IMG/VR virus record: IMGVR_UViG_3300030061_001060
Coordinates: 1 to 37,350 of that record
DNA length: 37,350 nucleotides
Reading direction: 5' to 3' (one strand)
Source: a virus
Both the position numbers and the translations under genes were made by a program. Under the pieces are notes generated by a model. That model saw nothing but the letters and a program-made list of their open reading frames with translations. It was not told the origin of the DNA and made no database searches. Each line of letters starts with the position of its first letter. Position 1 is the first letter of the stretch. Below are positions 7,781-16,097 of the stretch, one piece after another.

Positions 7781-10700
7781 TATCTTTGTCCTTTTTCTGC
7801 TATTGCTTGTGTATCTGGATTGTTACCAGCTAAAGCTTTTCTTCTGTTTAATTCACTAAACACATCAACATCTTGTCTAAAGTCTTGTACTTTTGGTAAA
7901 GGTGTTGAACTTCTTACAGCTCCAGGTATAGCTGTAATAGTTTCTGATAAAACTCCTCCTAAATCAGAGATACGATCAGATATATTTTCACGACTAGGTA
8001 TAAAAAGAGATTCAGGTTTTGCAATTCTTTTTAATCTATCTGTTGTTTTTTGATTAGACATTGCACTATATTCTTCTGGCTCATCACCTTGTTCTCTAAT
8101 CATATTTCTAGCAGTGTTTGCTAAACCTACATTATACATAGTTAATAATTCAGATAAATTAGCTTTATTAGGATTAAAGTAATCTGCCGGATTTGTTTTA
8201 GTTGCCCATCTTGGATCCGCTAATGCTTTTAAAAACCACTCTGAATTTAACATCTTAGCATAGGCCCTTATAGTCTGATATTGTGCTGCTAAACCAGCTC
8301 CAACTGCTAAAGGTATACTGCCTGTTAAAATACCTACTGGTAATGCAGCAAAAGCTGCGGCTAAAGTTTGAGCTATTAAAGCTCCGTTATTTCCAATTTC
8401 CCATTTTCTTACTTTATCAAAAGTGTTTCCTAAACCTTGAATAATTTTATATGGATTTTTAAATTTAGACTCACCAAACAACATGTTAAATCTTTTTGGA
8501 TCATCGCCAAATTGTTTTACAAATCCACCAGAAAGAGTATTGTTTAAATCTCTACTATTAATAACTTCGTCAACTTCATCTGCATTTTTTCCGAGAGCTC
8601 TTGTTAAACTTCTTTCTAAAATGTTTTGTTGTAAATTTGCTTTTTGATTTTTTGTTAATTTTTCTAATACTCTTTCTACATTCTGTGTGCTTGTTGTTGG
8701 ATTTAAAAATTGAGTTACAAATTCATCAATATCTGGACCATCGTTTAATTTAAATCCATTTTGTTTAATTCTATTGAAAAAAGCATCACTTGTTAAAGCT
8801 ACCTGTTCTTCCATGTTTTTATTAAATAATTTAACATTATCTCTTACTTCTTTAAGACTAGCAGTTCCTGAAGTATTGGGATCGGCTAAAAATTTAAGAT
8901 TTTGATCAAATAAACTTTTAATTGCTTGTTCAGTTCCTACTTCAAAATCACCAGCTCTCATTGCTGAATCTGTTATAGTGTCAAGATATTGTTTTAAATC
9001 TAATAATTCTTTTGCTCCGTCTTTTCCAAAAATAACTTGTAACGTAGAATCAGCTGTTCCTTGACCATTGTAACCATATTTTGCAATAACATCTGAAACT
9101 TGACGAATAGTCGTTTGTCCTTGATCCACACCCATTTCTTTTACTATCTCTTTACCAAATTGCTCTTTTATACCTTGTTTTAACTCTTTAGGATTTGCTT
9201 GTGCTAATTTATTTAACAATATTTCATCTTGCTTTCGTAATGAAGTTCTTCCTTTAGTTACTTCAGTTTGAGCAGTCTTACTTACATCAACTGTTTCTTC
9301 TAATACATCTTGAGCAATTTTTTGTTGGCCTTTAGCTAAAGAAATAGGTTGTTCGATAACATCTTTAATTATTTCATCTTGTCCAAGAGCTGCTGTTTCT
9401 GGAGATGTTTTTAACATTGACCTATCTCCTCTTCTTATTACATCTCCTGTATAGTCTATAAAACTTTCAACAACTTGAGGACTGTCAGCTTGTTCTTTTA
9501 AAACATATTTAAACAAATTTTCAATTGGCATTTTACCTTCGGCAACTTTTTGTGAAGCAACTCCTAGACCAAACTCTTCAAAAGCTTCAAATGCTTTTCT
9601 ATTATCAATAGTAATATCTAAAGTTTTAGCAACGTAATCATCTAAAAGATTTAAACCATCCATATAATCTTTAGGTTTATATGTTTTCCCTATTTTTCTC
9701 TTTGCAGGCACTGCTTCTATTCTTTTTCCTCCACGAGTTATTTTTGCTGGTGTTCCAGGAGTAACAATATCAGGTTCTTTTTTTGTAATAACTTTTCCTT
9801 TTTTAGCTAAATCAACAGCAGAAGCTAAAGCAGCATTTGCTACATCAAAATCTTGAACAGCTGAGTCCCATAAATTTTTTACAGGAAAATTTATACCATC
9901 ATTAGCTGCTAATGTTATTTTTCTCATTTCCTGTATAACTTCATTAACTTGTAATGGAGATAAAAGAATTTGTTGATCTGCCATAAATTTATTATTTATA
10001 AACTCACCTTCAGTGTTGTAAAGTTTTGCAAAAGTTCCTTCTCCTACATTTCTTAATGGAGTTGTTTTTTTAAATTTTTGAATTTCTGTTAAAAGACTAT
10101 CTGGTGATATATATCTAATTCCTTTTTCTTTATCAAACATCATTGCAAAAACAGGAACTTTTCTTTTTCCAACTTGAGCTGAAATAACATTTATGTTTTC
10201 ATTAGCGGTGCTTTTAAATGTGTTATTTAAGTAAGTAGCAAGAAGTTTATCTGTTGGAGTTAAACCTCTTTTCATTACTGGCATTTTATTAGGGCCAACA
10301 AAATCAAAAAATTTACTAGCTTGATTTTGTAAGTCTTGTGGAGTTATTTCATCAAATAAAGGCATAATTTTTTCAAAACCTTTTCTTGCTGCTCTTTCTC
10401 CGACAGTAATAGCTTCTGTTGAACCAATTGCTACATTATCTTGTAGTGTTTTAAATATAACACCAGCATCCTCATCAAGTTTTATCGTACCTTTTTCTAA
10501 ACCCTTTAAAGTATTATCTAATATACCTGCTACATTAGTTACAACATTGTGACGAAAACCTTTACTTGCATCTCTAAGTTCGTTTGCTTTTAAACCTAAA
10601 GCATCTTGCATAGATTCTACTATGTCTTTATCAGTAATTTTTGCATATTCTTCAGGCGTTAAGGTTTCTTCAAATTCCTTTCTTAATGCTTTTGCATTTA

Positions 10701-11739
10701 TTTCTGATCTTTTTGTTTGTAAACCTGCAATTTGTTCAGCAATTCTTCCCATTCTTGCTCTTAAATTTTTATTATAAAAAGGTTCTGAGTATGGATTTGG
10801 TCTATATCCTCTTGATACAAAGTCTTTGTAACTATCTTTAGCAGGAGTTGGTTCTACTCCTTTTGATACTCCCTTAGACCAATCTTTATAAGCATCTTCT
10901 CCATAAATAACTTTTGCTTGTTTTTTGGGACTAGCTTTTAAAATTCTTCCAACACCCTTTAACAAACCAAGAGTTGCAAGATCGCCTCCAGCAGCCCAAG
11001 CCGCTTCTTTTAATCCTCTTCTGTTTACTTCAGCAGCTGATTCTTTTTGTATTCCTCTCATCCATTGTTGTGCTTCATTTAATGCATTACCAGCATAAGC
11101 ACCAGCTCCAGAACCTGCTACAGCTAAACCTATAGTAGCTAATCCAGCAATAGGAGCGGAGACAGGTAATGTAGCTATAGCAGCAGCTCCTAAAGCTAAA
11201 CCACCAGCAAATCCAGCAATTGAACCTCCAGTAGTATAACCATACTCACCTAAGAAATCTAAAAAGTCTTCAGCTTCAAATTTATCTGAATCTATTGCAA
11301 GTAAATCATTTGTAGCTGTAATACCTAAATTTTTTTGACCTTCGGGAGTTAATAAAAAATTACCTAACTTATCAACAACATAACCTTTATCACCTGTCAT
11401 TTTATTTAAGTAAGCTACTTTTTCATCAAAATTATCTGTTTGACCAAAAAATGTTCTTAATCTTTTTCCTTGTATGTAACCTATTGGATCTTCTGTGATA
11501 GTTGCTGTATTACCCACACCTGTTTTGTAATCAGCTCCTCTAAAACGACCTGTTCTTGTAAAAACACTTAAAGGTTGATCCGCTTCTTTTTTTAAAGTTT
11601 CAGCACGTTTAGTTGACTCTATAAAATCACCACCAATTTTATTTCTTAATGCACTTTCTTCAGCAGGTGTCAGTTGTTCACCAGCTTGTTTAACTTGAAA
11701 AGTTTTGCCATCAAATGATTTATAAAATTTTACTACCAT
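7780..11739 (-). CDS. Very large internal/ejection-type virion protein
   Basis: At 1319 residues this is the longest protein in the window. It is mostly charged and helical, with two hydrophobic Gly/Ala stretches: about residues 170-217 (GGSIAGFAGGLALGAAAIAT, then further Ala/Gly helices) and about 1120-1155 (LAAAFAALPVGILTGSIPLA). Long helical proteins with a few membrane-like segments are typical of podovirus internal core or ejection proteins such as T7 gp15/gp16, which leave the capsid and build a channel across the host envelope. I saw no lysozyme or transglycosylase motif. It is followed directly (TAATG) by the 496-aa gene and preceded by one base after the 634-aa gene. The ejection role is inferred. 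Confidence 0.65.
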   Translation of the reverse strand: MVVKFYKSFDGKTFQVKQAGEQLTPAEESALRNKIGGDFIESTKRAETLKKEADQPLSVFTRTGRFRGADYKTGVGNTATITEDPIGYIQGKRLRTFFGQTDNFDEKVAYLNKMTGDKGYVVDKLGNFLLTPEGQKNLGITATNDLLAIDSDKFEAEDFLDFLGEYGYTTGGSIAGFAGGLALGAAAIATLPVSAPIAGLATIGLAVAGSGAGAYAGNALNEAQQWMRGIQKESAAEVNRRGLKEAAWAAGGDLATLGLLKGVGRILKASPKKQAKVIYGEDAYKDWSKGVSKGVEPTPAKDSYKDFVSRGYRPNPYSEPFYNKNLRARMGRIAEQIAGLQTKRSEINAKALRKEFEETLTPEEYAKITDKDIVESMQDALGLKANELRDASKGFRHNVVTNVAGILDNTLKGLEKGTIKLDEDAGVIFKTLQDNVAIGSTEAITVGERAARKGFEKIMPLFDEITPQDLQNQASKFFDFVGPNKMPVMKRGLTPTDKLLATYLNNTFKSTANENINVISAQVGKRKVPVFAMMFDKEKGIRYISPDSLLTEIQKFKKTTPLRNVGEGTFAKLYNTEGEFINNKFMADQQILLSPLQVNEVIQEMRKITLAANDGINFPVKNLWDSAVQDFDVANAALASAVDLAKKGKVITKKEPDIVTPGTPAKITRGGKRIEAVPAKRKIGKTYKPKDYMDGLNLLDDYVAKTLDITIDNRKAFEAFEEFGLGVASQKVAEGKMPIENLFKYVLKEQADSPQVVESFIDYTGDVIRRGDRSMLKTSPETAALGQDEIIKDVIEQPISLAKGQQKIAQDVLEETVDVSKTAQTEVTKGRTSLRKQDEILLNKLAQANPKELKQGIKEQFGKEIVKEMGVDQGQTTIRQVSDVIAKYGYNGQGTADSTLQVIFGKDGAKELLDLKQYLDTITDSAMRAGDFEVGTEQAIKSLFDQNLKFLADPNTSGTASLKEVRDNVKLFNKNMEEQVALTSDAFFNRIKQNGFKLNDGPDIDEFVTQFLNPTTSTQNVERVLEKLTKNQKANLQQNILERSLTRALGKNADEVDEVINSRDLNNTLSGGFVKQFGDDPKRFNMLFGESKFKNPYKIIQGLGNTFDKVRKWEIGNNGALIAQTLAAAFAALPVGILTGSIPLAVGAGLAAQYQTIRAYAKMLNSEWFLKALADPRWATKTNPADYFNPNKANLSELLTMYNVGLANTARNMIREQGDEPEEYSAMSNQKTTDRLKRIAKPESLFIPSRENISDRISDLGGVLSETITAIPGAVRSSTPLPKVQDFRQDVDVFSELNRRKALAGNNPDTQAIAEKGQR

Positions 11740-11740
11740 T

Positions 11741-13645
11741 TTAACCTTGCGTTAAATCAATACTTTCATATATGTTTTCAGTTTCATCTGTTTCTTCAAA
11801 TTGTAAAGCACTTGATTTTGGAATTGAAAAGGCTCCCCCACCTTTTTGTAATTGATTTAAAACAGAACGCTCTATATCTTTTATGTCTTCAAGATACCCT
11901 GATGATTCTCCTTGGGCATATAAACTTTGTAACGCAGAGTTAGCATTTCTAGAAGGAGCTTCAAAAATATTTATTAACTGCTCTAACGCTAATTTTGCTC
12001 CAGCTACATCTGTAAATGTTCCTAAAACATTTACAATGTCATCAGCTCTTTTTCTGTCAGCGTCGGATATTGTTCTGTTAGATTCTCCGAGAATAGTTGT
12101 AATATTTTGAGCCGTAAATCTTTTTGCCCACCTTGCAATAATTTCAGGTGTAGGCATTATTTGATTTCCATTTTCGTCAAAAGCTATTCTTTCAACACCA
12201 GCAATAGCTGCAATTGATCTTGATAAATCATTTACTCTTTGAGCCAAACCAATGTTATCTGCACTAACTAAATCTTTTATCATGCCAATTTCTTCTTTAG
12301 ATTCTTGAGAATAATTTTCAGCTTGATATATCTCTGTTATAATAGGGGCTAAATTAACATCAGGAACATATTTAACTTCTCCTGTGTTTTTATCTTCTAA
12401 CATTCTAACTCTAAATTTTAAATTATCTTTACTTCCTCTTGAGTAAAGACCGCTAATTTCTACAGGAACAAAAGTTTTATGTCTAAAGTTATTAGGAACT
12501 TGTTCTTCTGTTTCTATTAAAACTTTTTCTTGCACTGGTTTAGATTCAGCTACCTGCTGTTGTGTTCCTGGCATAGGAACTCGACCAGCAAGAATAGCTT
12601 TTCTCATAAACTCTTCTTCTCTGTCTATATCATCGCCTCTTATTTCTTTTGCAAGCTCAGCTGGGCCTATTTCGTAATCACCAGTTCTTGTTAACTCAAG
12701 AACTTCTCTTTGAGTTAATCCAGTGGGCGTTAAAACAAAATCATTTTGTCCTTTATCACCAAAACCAAATCTTGATTTATCTTTTCTTCTGTAAGAATAG
12801 AAATCTCTTTTATCTGCCTCTGGTAATTGTGATCTTAATTGTTCTGCTCTTGTTGCCATTACAGATGCATTTCTTCTTGCTTCTTCACCTAAAAAACTTC
12901 CATCTCTAGGAGAGGCCATTCCACGAGCAGCTTGCAGTTCTAATTCTTGTATTCTATCCCTCATATCTTGTTCTTCATTTCTTCCAAAAAATCCTGAACT
13001 TTTTGGTGTACCTATAGTATCTCTTGCTTTTTCAAGATCTTTATTAAATCTGTCATCAAAAGGATTTTTGTCAGAAAACTTTGCACTAGCTGGAGCTTGT
13101 TGAAATTGTTGAATATTTAAATCTTTAATAGTTTCTAAAGCTTCTCCACCACGACCTACGTCTTGTTTAAATAATTCGTACAACAAGACATTAGTTTCAG
13201 GAGAATCTTCTAAAGGAATTTTTTCTCCTTTTACTGATACATAAAATAAATCACCTGTAGTAGCATCAGTAGCTGTATTTTCTTTTATCCATGATTTAAA
13301 ATCATCAACATCATCAAATTCTTTAATTTCTTTTTCATTAACTAATTCTTGTTTTTTTGGTTTTTGTGATTTTACATTTTTCAAATCAGATGTTAATGCG
13401 TTTAAATCTTTTTGAATGCTGTCAGGAGATAATACAGGGTCTTCTGGGATAAAAGGATTATTTAATCCTTTAGCTCTAGCTGTTCCTAAAGCAATGTTAT
13501 TTTTTGCTTTATCACTTGTTAAACTTTGATTTAGTGCAAGCAACCCTAATCCACCAATACTAGAAGGAGTAGGTAAAATAGGACCAGAACCTTGCAACAT
13601 TCTTAGCATAGAATTTTTTGGTTTTATAATTGGTGGGTTGTTCAT
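11741..13645 (-). CDS. Virion protein, charged and largely helical (unknown family)
   Basis: This 634-residue protein is rich in Lys, Glu, Asp and Gln, with several probable helical blocks (for example MRDRIQELELQAARGMASPR and EQLRSQLPEADKRDFYSYR) and no signal peptide or membrane segment. It lies between the 404-aa and 1319-aa putative internal proteins with only 1 and 3 bases between genes, so it most likely belongs to the same core or ejection set. No catalytic motif or named family is visible. Its size and charge would fit a soluble component of an ejected channel, but this is only a suggestion from context. Confidence 0.6.
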   Translation of the reverse strand: MNNPPIIKPKNSMLRMLQGSGPILPTPSSIGGLGLLALNQSLTSDKAKNNIALGTARAKGLNNPFIPEDPVLSPDSIQKDLNALTSDLKNVKSQKPKKQELVNEKEIKEFDDVDDFKSWIKENTATDATTGDLFYVSVKGEKIPLEDSPETNVLLYELFKQDVGRGGEALETIKDLNIQQFQQAPASAKFSDKNPFDDRFNKDLEKARDTIGTPKSSGFFGRNEEQDMRDRIQELELQAARGMASPRDGSFLGEEARRNASVMATRAEQLRSQLPEADKRDFYSYRRKDKSRFGFGDKGQNDFVLTPTGLTQREVLELTRTGDYEIGPAELAKEIRGDDIDREEEFMRKAILAGRVPMPGTQQQVAESKPVQEKVLIETEEQVPNNFRHKTFVPVEISGLYSRGSKDNLKFRVRMLEDKNTGEVKYVPDVNLAPIITEIYQAENYSQESKEEIGMIKDLVSADNIGLAQRVNDLSRSIAAIAGVERIAFDENGNQIMPTPEIIARWAKRFTAQNITTILGESNRTISDADRKRADDIVNVLGTFTDVAGAKLALEQLINIFEAPSRNANSALQSLYAQGESSGYLEDIKDIERSVLNQLQKGGGAFSIPKSSALQFEETDETENIYESIDLTQG

Positions 13646-13648
13646 TTA

Positions 13649-14863
13649 TTAACCTCCAAACCAACTTAATGGATTAAAATTAAAACCTCCAATACTATTG
13701 CCCGCTGGAACGGCACCAAGAGTTGATCGGAAAGGACTTGGCATAGCTGCTTGTTGTTGTGACAATCTCATTGATTGACCAGAGCCCATATAATTTGGAC
13801 TAGCAAACTCAGATAGATAACTTAATCTATTGTATGGTTCCATAGCTAAATTGTAAGCATTTTGTGTTTGAGCATCTAATACTGCTTGCTCATAACCTCT
13901 AGCTGTTTGACCCATACCCATTAATTGTGAGACATCATTACCTCTAAAAGCTTGTTCTATACCACCAAGATTTGTCATTGCACCACCAAGGCTTTGAATA
14001 CCACTTGGAACACCCATTAATGCTGTTCCTGTTCTTAAATAATTTCCACCAACATTACCAACATTGGAAGATAAATCATTGAGTAAACCAGCAAGTCCAG
14101 AACGAGCTTGACCAAAACCTTGACCTAAACTAGCCATAACAGGAGCTGCACCTCTTAAAGCTTGTTGTTCTAAATTAAATTGTCTTTGTGCTTGATCATA
14201 TGCAGAAGCTAAACCTTGGTTTAATAATTTACTTCTTTGTTCTTGTTTTGCTTTCTCTAACTCTAAACCTAAAAGACCTGCCCTAGCAGATCCTCTTAGA
14301 CCACTTTGAGCTGCTCTAGTATTTAAATCTGTAACTTGTTGATCGTAAAATTCGTCAATATCTGTTAATTGATCTTGAATTACATTTTGCATGTAAGGGT
14401 TCATATAATAATTTGCAGCATTATTATTAAAAGAACCAAGACCAGCTTGTAGCATATTCATACCTTCGTATATGCCACGTTCTGTTGGAGCTAAACCACT
14501 ACGAGCTAAATTAGCTGCATCTCTGTAACCACCTACTGCTTCATTATAATAAGGAACAGATTCTCTTATTAAAGCTCCTGACTCTGGATAATAGTCAGCA
14601 GCACTTTCAAACATTTCTGCACCCCTCCTTAAATATGGAAAGTACGATCCAACTCCCCCAGCAGCAATGTCAATTGCACTTTGCTCTAGTGGATTAAAAG
14701 GTGCTATTTGACTTACAATAGCTTCTATAGGAAGCGGTTGTCCTGCAAAACCCATAGCAGTGTTAAAAATGTATTCTCTTAAAGCTTTAAGATATGGGTC
14801 GTCTAAAGTTTGAACAACTTGACCTGCTGTTTGTCCTGTAGTAGCGGATGGAGGTGTAGACAT
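13649..14863 (-). CDS. Virion protein with long helical Ala/Gln-rich core (putative internal protein)
   Basis: A 404-residue protein. The middle (about residues 165-235) reads as a long amphipathic helix: DIDEFYDQQVTDLNTRAAQS, then GLRGSARAGLLGLELEKAKQ, then repeated Gln/Ala/Leu. The ends are Gly/Ser/Asn/Met-rich. A helix carrying the pattern AAQSGLRGSARAGL is common in phage internal or DNA-injection proteins of tailed phages. The start shares TAATG with the stop of the 303-aa gene. Place (after hub and fibre) and composition support an internal virion role. No enzyme motif is seen. Confidence 0.6.
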   Translation of the reverse strand: MSTPPSATTGQTAGQVVQTLDDPYLKALREYIFNTAMGFAGQPLPIEAIVSQIAPFNPLEQSAIDIAAGGVGSYFPYLRRGAEMFESAADYYPESGALIRESVPYYNEAVGGYRDAANLARSGLAPTERGIYEGMNMLQAGLGSFNNNAANYYMNPYMQNVIQDQLTDIDEFYDQQVTDLNTRAAQSGLRGSARAGLLGLELEKAKQEQRSKLLNQGLASAYDQAQRQFNLEQQALRGAAPVMASLGQGFGQARSGLAGLLNDLSSNVGNVGGNYLRTGTALMGVPSGIQSLGGAMTNLGGIEQAFRGNDVSQLMGMGQTARGYEQAVLDAQTQNAYNLAMEPYNRLSYLSEFASPNYMGSGQSMRLSQQQAAMPSPFRSTLGAVPAGNSIGGFNFNPLSWFGG

Positions 14864-15774
14864 TAACCTTCTCCTTGTAGTTCGTTCATTAATGCGTACA
14901 TTTTTCTTACGCCCTCAGCTCTATCTCCGTCGCCCATACCTCTTACAGCTTTAGCTGTCATTACAAATTCACCATCGGATAATCTTGCTGGTATTGAATC
15001 ACTTGTTCCTGTTCCTGGTCCACTAGCTTCTCCACCATCTCTTAAATCAACACCTCTACCTTTTAAAATATCTGCATATGTTAACTTGCCATCGTTATTT
15101 AAATCTGGAAAACTTTCGCCACCTTTAGCAAAGCCAGCTATACCTCCTTTAGCATAACCTTTTCTTGGAGCATATTGCGGATATATAGAACCTGTATCAT
15201 ATGTTTGAAAACGACCACCAAACTGTTTTTGAACATCCGCTCTTGCTTGGTCTTCTCTTCTTTGATAATCACTTTTACTTCCTCTTATAATATCTTTAGG
15301 CATTGCTAGTGCTTCAATAAGCATCATAAGATTTACATCTTCTGGTTTTAACTTCTTTTTTCTTTCAAAAATACCAGAACCTTTAGTTGTTTTTAAGGTT
15401 CCATCGTCATTGTAAAGTTTTTTATATTTTTTTATTAATTCAACATCATCAACACCACCAAAACCATAAGATTTTTTAATTGATTCTTTATTTGGGTTTG
15501 ATGCTAATGCATCAAATGTTCTACCTGCTCTTTGATCTATTGGACTTGCTCCAGCTAAAGAACCAATACCTCCTCCTAAAAATTGATCAGATATATAGTT
15601 TCTCATCATTCTATCTTGCATTGCAGCTTGTTGATCCATTCCTAAACCACCCATAATCTTGCTTTGGATATACATATTACCCAAATTTCCTAAATTAGAT
15701 GGATTAGTTAAATTTTGAATACCTGATGTTACTGGACTTAGAGCTGAGCCAATCACTTGTTCAAAAAAATTCAT
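14863..15774 (-). CDS. Virion protein with EF-hand-type loop and phage C-terminal GEFVMTAKAV motif
   Basis: This is 303 residues when read from the ATG at 15774; a longer frame begins only at a TTG inside the upstream gene. The C-terminal third has KGYAKGG and GFAKGG motifs. A 12-residue loop, DLNNDGKLTYAD (224-235), matches the EF-hand/dockerin calcium loop at positions 1, 3, 5, 6, 8 and 12. Then comes SDSIPARLSDGEFVMTAKAV, a tail seen in many phage virion proteins. The ATG overlaps the stop of the 107-aa gene (TAATG). The protein probably sits in the tail or ejection apparatus; calcium binding is a prediction from the loop alone. The N-terminal half is Gly/Met-rich with no known domain. Confidence 0.65.
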   Translation of the reverse strand: MNFFEQVIGSALSPVTSGIQNLTNPSNLGNLGNMYIQSKIMGGLGMDQQAAMQDRMMRNYISDQFLGGGIGSLAGASPIDQRAGRTFDALASNPNKESIKKSYGFGGVDDVELIKKYKKLYNDDGTLKTTKGSGIFERKKKLKPEDVNLMMLIEALAMPKDIIRGSKSDYQRREDQARADVQKQFGGRFQTYDTGSIYPQYAPRKGYAKGGIAGFAKGGESFPDLNNDGKLTYADILKGRGVDLRDGGEASGPGTGTSDSIPARLSDGEFVMTAKAVRGMGDGDRAEGVRKMYALMNELQGEG

Positions 15775-16097
15775 TACGATGTCACCACTGTTACTGTTCC
15801 TACGGAACTTGTTAAACTCAAACCTGTTGGATAAACCACAGGTAAATATAAATTTCTCCAAGCATTGCCGTCGTACGCTTGGTGTACTTCCATCGTTGTA
15901 TTAAATATTAGACCACCTGGACTAAATTTTCTACCATTTCTTTCGGTAGTTGTGTAAGAAGGTACCACATTTAAATCCAATTGAAAAAGGTTTTGTTCTA
16001 ATGTACGCACCATTCTGTTTAATTGTTCAGCATCTATGTTGCCTTGTGTAAAACGAGGCAATGATGAGAAGGCCTGTCTAATGTCATATCGTGGCAT
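15774..16097 (-). CDS. Small virion-associated protein with GTVTVVT C-terminus
   Basis: A 107-residue protein with a helical first half (IRQAFSSLPRF, EQLNRMVRTLEQNLFQLDLN) and a beta-rich second half containing VHQAYDGNAWRNLYLP, a pattern often seen in short phage fibre or spike proteins. It ends SSVGTVTVVTS. Nearly the same ending is found on the zinc-ribbon protein encoded at 26924-27259. It lies between the gp10-like hub and the 303-aa virion protein, with TAATG overlaps on both sides. The family is not recognised; a role in the tail tip or neck is inferred from its neighbours. Confidence 0.6.
   Translation of the reverse strand: MPRYDIRQAFSSLPRFTQGNIDAEQLNRMVRTLEQNLFQLDLNVVPSYTTTERNGRKFSPGGLIFNTTMEVHQAYDGNAWRNLYLPVVYPTGLSLTSSVGTVTVVTS

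Noticed and set aside
7780-11739. Lysozyme or transglycosylase domain in the 1319-aa protein
   Set aside because: No recognisable catalytic motif was found, unlike T7 gp16.
14863-15861. Longer start for the 303-aa virion protein, and likewise for frames at 19166, 20427, 34654 and 36009
   Set aside because: These longer readings begin at TTG or GTG inside the preceding gene; the ATG at the stop-start overlap or behind a GGAG site is more likely.
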